Source: Gloeotrichia echinulata CP02
GTDB lineage: Bacteria > Cyanobacteriota > Cyanobacteriia > Cyanobacteriales > Nostocaceae
Length of the DNA: 64,000 bases
Reading direction: 5' to 3'
Assembly (NCBI GenBank): GCA_038087035.1
Contig: CP051187.1
Span: 6,640,001 to 6,704,000 of the forward strand
Both the position numbers and the translations under genes were made by a program. The notes beneath the pieces were generated by a model. That model worked only from the letters and a program-made list of their open reading frames with translations. It was not told the DNA's origin and did not search any database. The stretch's first letter is position 1. Every line of letters begins with the position of its first letter. Of this stretch, positions 18,064 to 25,252 are shown in pieces.

Positions 18064-18351
18064 CATTACCAATTGGTAATAGCCTGCACTTTGCTGCTTT
18101 GGGTCTAAGTAATTAAACTTAGGGTGAGAGTTCGCGACCTCTACAGGTCATTCCGTTATAGGTGGTGTTACGCCATCCATAACGGAATTACGAATTAACA
18201 ATTATATCATGTTTGGTAAATTACCAATAATAAAAAACCCCACCCCTAAGCAGATGCTGCTGGATTGGGGATTGCACTTCTCTGCGAGACGCTACGCGAA
18301 CGGCTCCGCTCAGTGACCAGGGATTGGGGATTGGGGATTGGGGATTGGGGA
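18064..18351. other. Spacer after petN with inverted repeat
   Basis: An inverted repeat ATTCCGTTAT/ATAACGGAAT spans about 18149-18190 and may terminate the petN transcript, though no T run follows. A palindromic repeat fragment (GCGAGACGCTACGCGAAC) lies near 18282-18300. Three GGGGATT-type units precede the heptamer array. Confidence 0.5.
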
Positions 18352-18610
18352 CAAATGACAAATGACAAATGACAAATGACCAATGACCAATGACCAATGA
18401 CAAATGACAAATGACCAATGACCAATGACCAATGACCAATGACCAATGACCAATGACCAATGACAAATGACAAATGACCAATGACCAATGACCAATGACC
18501 AATGACAAATGACCAATGACCAATGACCAATGACCAATGACCAATGACCAATGACCAATGACCAATGACCAATGACCAATGACCAATGACCAATGACCAA
18601 TGACAAATGA
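18352..18610. repeat. Perfect heptamer array, 37 units
   Basis: The array has 37 uninterrupted 7-bp units, all either CCAATGA (27 units) or CAAATGA (10 units, at positions 1-4, 8, 9, 17, 18, 23 and 37). It ends one base before the stop codon of the DM13 gene. Because 7 and 3 share no factor, all three minus-strand frames are open and encode the same permuted heptapeptide (VIGHWSL); these frames are not genes. Confidence 0.97.
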
Positions 18611-18611
18611 C

Positions 18612-19067
18612 TTAGATGCTCAAAGCAGCATAGCCAAAAGTAGCATTAAATTTTCGGCACCAAATCGCCACAGATTTAAATTCCTCTAGCTTGATATTCT
18701 TAGCTAGAACATAGCTTTGAGTACCGCTTGTTTTTTGTAAACGAGCAATACTGACATAATCTTGATCTTTAATCCCAGATATTGGTGGTTTCTCAGAACG
18801 ATAGAGAATTACAAATAAATCGGGACCTTCATTAGTTTTGAAGCCTTGATCAAACTCTAGGTAACGTTTACCGTTTTTGGTGATAACATTGACTTTTCCT
18901 TGAGTCGGTTGTTCTCCAGCTTGAAATTTTCCAGATTCTACAACAGAACTAGCGATGGTTGTTGCAGATGGCGTCTGAGTCTCTATCTTATTGGAAGCTG
19001 CTTGTTGGGCACAGCCTAACATGACAAAAGGAATGATTGCAACAGATACTAGATGCTTCAACTTCAT
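18612..19067 (-). CDS. DM13-domain lipoprotein
   Basis: The 151-aa protein begins with a lipoprotein signal peptide ending in the lipobox VMLGC (Cys 19). A DM13 domain follows: ESGKFQAGEQPTQG, GPDLFVILYRSEKPP, YVLAKNIKLEEFKSVAIWCRKFNATFGYA. The conserved Cys in IWCRKF is the putative redox or ligand residue of this domain. It should be anchored at a membrane facing the periplasm or lumen. The 3' end abuts the 37-unit heptamer array. Confidence 0.9.
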   Translation of the reverse strand: MKLKHLVSVAIIPFVMLGCAQQAASNKIETQTPSATTIASSVVESGKFQAGEQPTQGKVNVITKNGKRYLEFDQGFKTNEGPDLFVILYRSEKPPISGIKDQDYVSIARLQKTSGTQSYVLAKNIKLEEFKSVAIWCRKFNATFGYAALSI

Positions 19068-19401
19068 AGCTTTAGCGTCCTCAAATTCAGGTTTAAGGAA
19101 AATTTACACCCTCGCAACCTTAACTAAATTAATTTAAGGTAAGAATCTATTTAAATTTTCTTCAGATTTATATCATAAAATCTCTTTCCCAGTCCCCAGT
19201 CCCCAGCGATGCACTGAGCTTGCCGAAGTGTCCCCAGTCCCCAGTCCCCAGCGATGCACTGAGCTTGCCGAAGTGTCCCCACCCCAGTCCCCAGTTCCCA
19301 GTCGCTATTTTGCCGCTAGGTAATGGATAATGGGGAATACAGTGCTGTTGTGCGATCGCTTCCTGATTTCTACCATGATATTTTGAGGAATACCGATAAA
19401 A
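19068..19401. other. Intergenic region with the 38-bp-type repeat
   Basis: Two copies of the unit seen at 8384 occur here in opposite orientation (GCACTGAGCTTGCCGAAGTG at about 19209 and 19257), within CCCCAGT short repeats. The promoter of the DM13 gene should lie at about 19070-19180. Confidence 0.7.
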
Positions 19402-19953
19402 ATGCTCAGGTTAATTAGAGAAATTTCCCAAGATTTATACCAATTTGTCATTAAAACTCTGACTTTCTCCACCGCAACCAATCCCACTAAATGGCTGCTA
19501 GCAGTCAGGCGTATTTACTTAACCCTAGCGTTAATACTTACCATTAATGTCGTATATGTCACTTCTGCGGTAGCAGAGAATTTGTCTGGTGATTTGCTCA
19601 AGCAACCAGCTATACAAATTACAGTTAGCTTAGGTAATGCAGCTAACGAACTTAAGTTTGAACCCAATAGCCTAGAATTTTTGGCTGGTAAACGCTATGC
19701 ACTGCATCTCAAAAATCCCAGCCAACTGAAACACTATTTTACTGCCAAAGATTTTGCCGATGGCATCTGGACACAAAAAGTTGATGCTGGCAAAGTAGAA
19801 ATTAAAGGAGCCATCCACGAACTGGAATTGAAGCCTGGTAGTGAAGCAGAATGGGTATTTGTGCCACTCAAGACAGGAAAATATGGCTTAAGATGTACAA
19901 TAGCAGGACACACAGAAGCAGGGATGAGGGGAGAGATTGCCATCCGTAATTAA
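19402..19953 (+). CDS. Membrane-anchored cupredoxin-like protein
   Basis: The 183-aa product has one hydrophobic segment at about residues 40-58 (RIYLTLALILTINVVYVTS) and then a soluble domain on the far side of the membrane. That domain carries the type 1 copper ligands: His in LKHYF, then Cys-x4-His-x4-Met in RCTIAGHTEAGMRGEI. This is the plastocyanin/nitrosocyanin-like fold. Electron transfer or copper storage is likely; no partner gene is adjacent. Confidence 0.85.
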   Translation: MLRLIREISQDLYQFVIKTLTFSTATNPTKWLLAVRRIYLTLALILTINVVYVTSAVAENLSGDLLKQPAIQITVSLGNAANELKFEPNSLEFLAGKRYALHLKNPSQLKHYFTAKDFADGIWTQKVDAGKVEIKGAIHELELKPGSEAEWVFVPLKTGKYGLRCTIAGHTEAGMRGEIAIRN

Positions 19954-19980
19954 AAAAGGCGATCGCATTTTGTCCAAATC

Positions 19981-20093
19981 AGGACTTACGCACGGACTAC
20001 GATTTTATGTCATTATGAGCGAAGCGTTCGCGCAGCGTTCCCGTAAGGTAGTAATCGCAAAGCTTGATTGTTTCTCACGAGTGCGTAAGTCCT
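19981..20093. mobile_element. MITE-like element, family II (copy 1)
   Basis: The termini are AGGACTTACGCAC and its inverse GTGCGTAAGTCCT. The 113-bp element holds a palindrome-type core (GCGAAGCGTTCGCGCAGCGT). It lies between the cupredoxin and map genes. Confidence 0.8.
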
Positions 20094-20253
20094 ACAAATA
20101 TGAGCGATCGCCTTTTTTCGGTTGTCTATTGGTAGGCTAGATAGTACAACACTGAGACAAAAAATGAGCTAACTTAAATATAGATATTATTTGTCAACTA
20201 ACCTAGAAAAACATAGACACTTAACCCGGACATTCTATAAATCATAATTTACC

Positions 20254-21081
20254 ATGAACATTTTCTCTCACTTGCTTGCTCAAACAACTCCGCAGACTCC
20301 TGCAAAAAAACAACGCCGAGGTATTGAAATTAAATCGCCGCGTGAAATTGAAATTATGCGGCAATCAGCTAAAATAGTGGCAACTGTGCTTAAAGAAATT
20401 TCCGAACTAGTAAAGCCAGGAATGACCACAGCTGACATAGATGCTTATGCGGAAAAACGCATCCGCGAAATGGATGCAACACCAAGCTTTAAGGGATATC
20501 ACGGTTTTCCGGGTTCTATTTGCTCTAGTATTAATAATGAAGTTGTACATGGTATCCCTAGTGCCAAAAAAGTGATTCGGACTGGGGATGTATTAAAAGT
20601 AGATACAGGTGCTTATTACCAAGGCTTTCATGGCGATTCTTGCATTACAATTGCTGTAGGTGAAGTGACGCCAGAAGCTGCTAAATTAATTCGCGTAGCT
20701 GAAGAAGCTCTGTATAAAGGCATTGAACAAGTGAAAGCGGGTGTATACCTACTTGACCTAGCTGGTGCAATAGAAGACCATGTAAAAGCCAATGGCTTTA
20801 CTGTAGTTCAAGAATTTACCGGACATGGCGTAGGTCGTAACCTCCACGAAGAACCTTCAGTATTTAATTTTCGCACTCATGAAATGCCAAATGTCAAACT
20901 ACGTCCGGGGATGACCTTGGCTATTGAGCCAATTTTGAATGCTGGCTCTAGACACACACGGACATTATCTGACCGTTGGACAGCAGTTACTGTGGATAAT
21001 TCTCTATCGGCTCAGTTTGAGCATACTGTATTGGTGACAGAGACTGGCTATGAGATTTTAACCGATCGCACCAAAGTTTAA
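20254..21081 (+). CDS. map: Methionine aminopeptidase, type I
   Basis: The 275-aa enzyme removes initiator methionine from new proteins. Metal ligands are visible: Asp in LKVDTGAYYQGFHGDSC (two Asp), His in TGHGVGRNLHEEP, Glu in LAIEPILNAG, and Glu in SAQFEHTVLVTE. The start ATG at 20254 gives about 25 residues before the core (IKSPREIEIMRQSAKI), a modest extension common in cyanobacterial copies. Monocistronic. Confidence 0.95.
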   Translation: MNIFSHLLAQTTPQTPAKKQRRGIEIKSPREIEIMRQSAKIVATVLKEISELVKPGMTTADIDAYAEKRIREMDATPSFKGYHGFPGSICSSINNEVVHGIPSAKKVIRTGDVLKVDTGAYYQGFHGDSCITIAVGEVTPEAAKLIRVAEEALYKGIEQVKAGVYLLDLAGAIEDHVKANGFTVVQEFTGHGVGRNLHEEPSVFNFRTHEMPNVKLRPGMTLAIEPILNAGSRHTRTLSDRWTAVTVDNSLSAQFEHTVLVTETGYEILTDRTKV

Positions 21082-21476
21082 TCGGCTGGTTGCAAAAATC
21101 ATTAAAAAAATATCCCATCTGTAGGGTGCGTCAGCAGCAAAAAATCCTGGACATCGCCAGAAATTAATTATTGGTACTGACGCACCCTGTACTAAGGGAA
21201 TTTGGGATAAGGGATAATTTATCAACCATCTCTCATCAAATAGTATTATTTGGTTCTTCCAAAAATGTCAGTTCGCAATCCATTACTGCACCACTGGGAA
21301 GCTTTACACTGACGCTATTCAACCTGTTTGGATATAAATCGACGATAAAAATTAAACCTAGAAATTTATGTTGTACTGGCTTGTTAGCAATGTAAAATTT
21401 AGTAGCAGATTGAATATCCATCTGTTTTACTGTTAGTTTATCTAGATTTTGCCTTGACTATAAAATATAACCTATT
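21082..21476. other. Intergenic region with a GGGTGCGTCAG inverted repeat
   Basis: GTAGGGTGCGTCAG (about 21120) and CTGACGCACCCT (about 21177) form an inverted-repeat pair. Similar sequences occur at 52724 and 59778. A 61-codon minus-strand frame at 21236-21421 (MDIQSATKFYIANKPVQH...) has plausible protein-like content but no recognised domain; I do not count it as a firm gene. Confidence 0.45.
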
Positions 21477-21705
21477 TTACAACCATTTTCAGGTAAATAG
21501 ACCACGCTTTTGGGGCGCAAGGCCTTGGCTTTTGGGGCGCAAGGCCTTGGCTTTTGGGGCGCAAGGCCTTGGCTTTTGGGGCGCAAGGCCTTGGCTTTTG
21601 GGGCGCAAGGCCTTGGCTTTTGGGGCGCAAGGCCTTGGCTTTTGGGGCGCAAGGCCTTGCGCCCCTACGAATATCTGTGGTTCAAATGAATGAAAATCGC
21701 TGTAA
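21477..21705. mobile_element. MITE-like element, family I (copy B, expanded core)
   Basis: The ends are TTACAACCATTTTCAGG and TGAAAATCGCTGTAA. Inside, a 22-bp unit (GCTTTTGGGGCGCAAGGCC plus TTG) is repeated seven times at 21506-21659 before the closing half of the palindrome. The right end lies 1 bp before the stop codon of the minus-strand gene at 21707. Confidence 0.9.
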
Positions 21706-21706
21706 T

Positions 21707-22195
21707 TTATCTAGCAACTATGGTATCTTGTTCACGAGCTGCGACAACGAGAACTAAACAAAGAATAGCGATCGCTTTTTCCCATTCGTCCCTTACCTTG
21801 ATATCTTCGACACCATCAAACAGTCCCACCAAGCGGGGAATAGAAGCTTCTAAAGCTGGACGAGGTACGGGACGGTGTAATTCTACGAGGCGAGTTAAAC
21901 TTTCTTGATGATGGAGAAAACCAACCACCCATTTTGTTGTATGGTCTGGACTATCAGGAACCCGTTTGACGCCTAACTCATTTTTAAGCCAGTTGTAAAA
22001 AGGTGGTAGTTCTTTAGCTAAAACTGCTCCTGCTGTGGGTAAGGTTTCTTTCAACAAATTTATGTTTAAGCTCTCTAGTTCTTGCTTAAGTTGTGGGGAA
22101 TTCAGCAACTCATTGAGTGGTTTTGAGAGGATAGTTTCTAGTTCAGTCTGGGAATAATCTACGTGTTGGGTGAAAGTTGAAAGTAGTGACGACAT
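21707..22195 (-). CDS. Hypothetical protein, 162 aa
   Basis: The protein is mostly helical with no membrane span or motif I know. A conserved-looking core reads KWVVGFLHHQESLTRLVELH and DEWEKAIAILCLVLVVAAREQ. The stop TAA adjoins the terminus of a family I MITE, so the natural 3' end may have been altered by insertion. Upstream ATG has no clear ribosome site. Function unknown. Confidence 0.6.
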   Translation of the reverse strand: MSSLLSTFTQHVDYSQTELETILSKPLNELLNSPQLKQELESLNINLLKETLPTAGAVLAKELPPFYNWLKNELGVKRVPDSPDHTTKWVVGFLHHQESLTRLVELHRPVPRPALEASIPRLVGLFDGVEDIKVRDEWEKAIAILCLVLVVAAREQDTIVAR

Positions 22196-22316
22196 TTTTC
22201 AGCACTCCAGAAATAATTAATTATTATCTGTTTTTTTCTCTGGTTTTTGCTAATTTTCTCACGTTGAGCGAATGAAGTCAAAAGTTAGGAAGACCGATAA
22301 ATTCCTTCGTTGCTAA

Positions 22317-22880
22317 TCAGCGACTCATAGCAAAAATCTGTTCAGCCGTGAGGGGAATGTTCAGAAATAATCTAGAATCAATGCGATCCTGTCCGCGAAA
22401 CACCTTTGGGGCTAAATACTCTCCATCTTCAAGGTGGTAGATTGTAATCGTCGGCTGCTTGGGAGAGCCAATGAAGCGAATACCACCAAAAGCAGCATAG
22501 TCCACAATGATGTACTCTAAAACGCCCAACTCCTCTCTTCTCTCCGAGAGGCTGCGCCAACGAGACGCTACGCGAACATATTCAGCAAGTTTGGTCAGAT
22601 AGTCGTCCTTCCAGTTGTTGCTAACGACCTCAATGATTCCCGGTGGTGGAATATATGCAGCAGCAGAACTAGAAATAGTTTTCATCCGCTGCCATTCTTC
22701 CCTAGCAAATATGATAATATCTGCTTTGCGACTTTTTTCCTTTTCTGGTGGTGTTGACTTCAGCCGAACCTGCTTAGACTGTCGCGACACGTAAGGTAGG
22801 TCATTTTCTTGGCAGTGATTTTCGAGGTAGGTACACAGCCGGTGGATCAAATCCTCATGATTTGCATTTGGTTCTGTTGA
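22317..22880 (-). pseudogene. Uma2-family (DUF820) gene, 3' part, split by an IS-type element
   Basis: This is the main part of a Uma2 endonuclease-like protein: PNANHEDLIHRLCTYLENHC, SRKADIIIFAREEW, PPPGIIEVVSNNWKDDYL and LEYIIVDYA are family features (PD-(D/E)XK fold). The N-terminal third lies at 23268-23376, beyond a 391-bp element at 22877-23267. Removing that element joins ...IPVPLS to TEPNANHED in frame. A GTG inside the element's end could give a shortened product. The stretch VRVASRWRSLSERRE after KLAEY is encoded by a palindromic repeat and is absent from normal family members. Confidence 0.88.
22535..22579. repeat. 45-bp palindromic repeat inserted in frame in the Uma2 gene
   Basis: The sequence CTCTCCGAGAGGCTGCGCC...GAGACGCTACGCGAAC belongs to the GCGTAGCGTCTC palindrome group also seen at 18282, 33905 and 46567. 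It adds about 15 codons without breaking the frame. Exact borders are uncertain by a few bases. Confidence 0.7.
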
Positions 22881-23267
22881 CACTCCTTAGCCTTTAGGCT
22901 AAGGATTCTTGGTTCAACGAGTCCACTTAGCCTAGACCCCTTGCGGTATCTAAGCCAGAGGTGGTTCTCTCCCCTAGCGTTAACTTTTGGTCTGCCCGAC
23001 CATAGTTGCACATAGTGCAAAATTTGTTTGCAGTTTAATGCTGTTAGTCTAGTACCTGTAAATCTTTTACCTACTTCCAGGCGATACTAGAACTACGAAG
23101 TAGAACCCCATAGATTTAGTTGTCTTGGCGTAGCCTCTCCCTTTGGGAGAAGGTGCAGCGTCTACTTGTTAGGTAGCAAATGGGTTTTTTATGTGGTTGA
23201 TTACCCTTCCACAAAGCCCATTATACCAAAAGCCGTCGTAGAACGACGGGGTTTTAGACCCAGATTT
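22877..23267 (-). mobile_element. IS200/IS605-type element without tnpB (391 bp)
   Basis: Read on the minus strand, the left part has a hairpin CCCCGTCGTTCTACGACGG and the right end has AAGAATCC, a hairpin CTTAGCCTAAAGGCTAAG and AGTGTCAA. The interior contains TTGCACTATGTGCAA and GAGAGAACCACCTC, resembling the omegaRNA scaffold region at the 3' end of tnpB elements. There is no transposase frame, so it must be mobilised in trans. Insertion is next to TCAA without target duplication, as expected for this superfamily. Confidence 0.8.
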
Positions 23268-23376
23268 TTGATAATGGCACAGGAATTCCATCTAATAGCT
23301 CAAACTCTCTACCTGAACCATCGTCCCAGGTAAGAAACTCTTCAAAAGTCAGTGGTTGTGTGACGCTTGCGTACAT
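23268..23376 (-). pseudogene. Uma2-family gene, 5' part
   Basis: ATG at 23376 starts MYASVTQPLTFEEFLTWDDG, and the frame continues through GREFELLDGIPVPLS, the normal N-terminus of a Uma2 protein. The frame then runs into the element and stops at 23254. It is the missing beginning of the gene at 22317. Confidence 0.85.
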
Positions 23377-23429
23377 CACCCGCGCTCCATTGCTGACGTG
23401 TACTTCAATGCTATCAAAATGTACAGCTT

Positions 23430-23526
23430 TTACAGCAATTTTCACTCATTTGAACCACAGAGCTTCGTAGGGGCGCAAGGCCTTGCGCCCCAAAAGCGTG
23501 GTCTATTTACCTGAAAATGGCTGTAA
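23430..23526. mobile_element. MITE-like element, family I (copy C)
   Basis: It runs from TTACAGCAATTTTCACTC to CCTGAAAATGGCTGTAA, with the inner palindrome GGCGCAAGGCCTTGCGCC. It lies between the Uma2 start and ilvC, about 50 bp upstream of the Uma2 ATG, and could have displaced its promoter. Confidence 0.9.
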
Positions 23527-23530
23527 TAAA

Positions 23531-23564
23531 AAATCGTTCCCTAATCAAACTAAGGAACGATTTT
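23531..23564 (-). terminator. Intrinsic terminator of ilvC
   Basis: AAATCGTTCC pairs with GGAACGATTT around a short loop; on the minus strand it is followed by T-rich sequence. It is located about 23 bp after the ilvC stop. Confidence 0.8.
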
Positions 23565-23586
23565 CAAAGGTTAAAATTGGTAATTA

Positions 23587-24582
23587 TTAAGCCTTTTTCA
23601 ACCAGCTAAACATAGCGCGTAAATCTTTACCTACTTCCTCAATGGGATGTTCAGCTTCTTGACGACGTAAAGCAGTAAATCCTGGTTTACCAGCTTGGTT
23701 TTCCAGAACAAATTCCCGTGCAAATTGTCCTGATTGAATTTCGCTGAGAATCTTCCGCATTTCGGCTTTGGTTTGCTCAGTCACAATCCGCGGACCACGG
23801 GTATAATCGCCATACTCAGCCGTGTTAGAAATGCTATCGCGCATTTTGGCTAAACCGCCTTCCACAACTAAGTCAACAATCAATTTGACTTCGTGTAGAC
23901 ATTCAAAATAAGCCAATTCTGGTTGATAACCTGCTGCGACTAAAGTCTCAAATCCAGCCTTGATTAAAGCACTTAAACCACCGCATAATACTGCTTGTTC
24001 GCCAAACAAATCTGTTTCAGTTTCTTCCCGGAAAGAAGTTTCCAGAACACCGGCACGAGTACCACCAATACCTTTAGCATAAGCCAAGGCGCGATCGCGT
24101 GCCTTACCACTAGCATCTTGATAAACTGCAAATAGCGCAGGTACACCTTCCCCTTGTTCATAAGTCCGGCGTACCAAATGTCCTGGCCCTTTGGGTGCTA
24201 CCATCACCACATCTATGTTTGCGGGTGGTACAACTTGACCAAAGTGAATATTAAAGCCGTGAGCAAAAGCTAGAACATTACCTTCTTCTAAATTTGGTTC
24301 AATTTCGTTTTTGTAAACTGCCTTTTGCACTTCATCAGGCAATAAAATCATAATCACGTCAGCAGCATTAGCAGCATCGGCAACATTTTTCACCGTTAAA
24401 CCTGCAGCTTCCGCTTTGGCTACTGACTTACTGCCAGGATATAGCCCGACAATGACATTTACACCACTATCTTTCAAATTCAGGGCGTGGGCATGACCTT
24501 GCGAACCGTAACCGATAATCGCCACGGTTTTTCCTGTAAAAAGGTCTAAATTTGCATCTGTGTCATAATACATCCTGGCCAT
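23587..24582 (-). CDS. ilvC: Ketol-acid reductoisomerase
   Basis: This class I KARI (331 aa from the chosen start) converts acetolactate to dihydroxyisovalerate in valine, leucine and isoleucine synthesis, using NADPH and Mg2+. The Rossmann motif GKTVAIIGYGSQGHAHALNLKDSG is at residue 18. The knotted C-terminal domain shows DLFGEQAVLCGG and LAYFECLHEVKLIVDL, with the acidic metal ligands. I start at ATG 24582 because GGAG lies eight bases before it; a TTG at 24603 would add seven unneeded residues. It is monocistronic, with a terminator at 23531. Confidence 0.97.
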   Translation of the reverse strand: MARMYYDTDANLDLFTGKTVAIIGYGSQGHAHALNLKDSGVNVIVGLYPGSKSVAKAEAAGLTVKNVADAANAADVIMILLPDEVQKAVYKNEIEPNLEEGNVLAFAHGFNIHFGQVVPPANIDVVMVAPKGPGHLVRRTYEQGEGVPALFAVYQDASGKARDRALAYAKGIGGTRAGVLETSFREETETDLFGEQAVLCGGLSALIKAGFETLVAAGYQPELAYFECLHEVKLIVDLVVEGGLAKMRDSISNTAEYGDYTRGPRIVTEQTKAEMRKILSEIQSGQFAREFVLENQAGKPGFTALRRQEAEHPIEEVGKDLRAMFSWLKKA

Positions 24583-24673
24583 AGAAGCATCTCCTGTCAG
24601 CAAGCATTCTCATTAATTGGCAGACTTTTGATTGTACCGCAAATTGAGTAACCAATTATTGGAAGTCCCTAAA

Positions 24674-25063
24674 TTAGAATTTAATTCCCAATTGCCCATT
24701 AAATCCACGAATAGAATTATAACCAGCACCCACAAAAATATGATCCGTAGCACCTATCTGAACACCACCAGAAAACGCCACACCTTTATCGTTTGAATAT
24801 AGTCCTACTCCTACATAAGGAGAAATCAGTGGTAAACTCAGAAATTTGAGAACATCTACACCCGTCAAATCCTTAGGCCCTCTACCTAACTCTACACCCA
24901 AATTCAAAGCCCTAGCCCCCACAGCATAGGTTGTATCACCATCGTTCCCACCCACGGAGACCCAAGGTTGTGGTAAAAGTTGAGCGGATGCTTGATTTGG
25001 GGCGAATAAAGCTAATAAACCTAGTGATGTAATTAGTGTTTTGGCAATAATTGCTTTTTTCAT
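24674..25063 (-). CDS. Small secreted, possibly outer-membrane beta-barrel-like protein
   Basis: From ATG 25063 the product has 129 aa, starting with a signal peptide (MKKAIIAKTLITSLGLLALF, cleavage probably after ASA). The mature part is Gly-rich with alternating strands (ISPYVGVGLYSNDKGVAFSG, HIFVGAGYNSI) and ends in GQLGIKF, an aromatic C-terminus typical of outer-membrane proteins. No family assignment. The frame extends 11 codons upstream but those would spoil the signal peptide. Confidence 0.7.
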   Translation of the reverse strand: MKKAIIAKTLITSLGLLALFAPNQASAQLLPQPWVSVGGNDGDTTYAVGARALNLGVELGRGPKDLTGVDVLKFLSLPLISPYVGVGLYSNDKGVAFSGGVQIGATDHIFVGAGYNSIRGFNGQLGIKF

Positions 25064-25196
25064 ATAAATATGTACAAATGGGAAATATGGTCTCAAATCC
25101 AGTCCGATTAAATAGTAGGGAGATGAGGGAGTAGTGAAAAATTCCTCCTCCTCATCCCCCTCATCGCCGGGTAAAATACTAGTTTTTACCGTCGTT

Positions 25197-25224
25197 GTAG
25201 GGGCGCAAGGCCTTGCGCCCCTAC
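25197..25224. repeat. Palindromic repeat core
   Basis: GTAGGGGCGCAAGG and its complement form a perfect 28-bp palindrome without MITE termini. It sits just after the stop of the giant protease gene and might act as a transcript-end hairpin. Equivalent cores: 9409, 23469, 40228 and 43949. Confidence 0.85.
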
Positions 25225-25252
25225 TTGCGCCCCTAACGACAATCCTAGTTTA

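Noticed and set aside
18221..18606. Three overlapping open frames of VIGHWSL repeats
   Set aside because: They arise from the 7-bp tandem array, which is open in all three frames; there is no independent coding evidence.
21236..21421. 61-codon frame MDIQSATKFYIANKPVQH...
   Set aside because: Protein-like composition but no family and no ribosome site; left as unproven in the intergenic entry.
21506..21659. Possible CRISPR-like array
   Set aside because: The 22-bp units are contiguous with no unique spacers and no cas genes are nearby.
21458..21757. Open frames with AFGAQGLGFWGARPWLL repeats
   Set aside because: Translation of the 22-bp tandem repeat inside a MITE, open on both strands.
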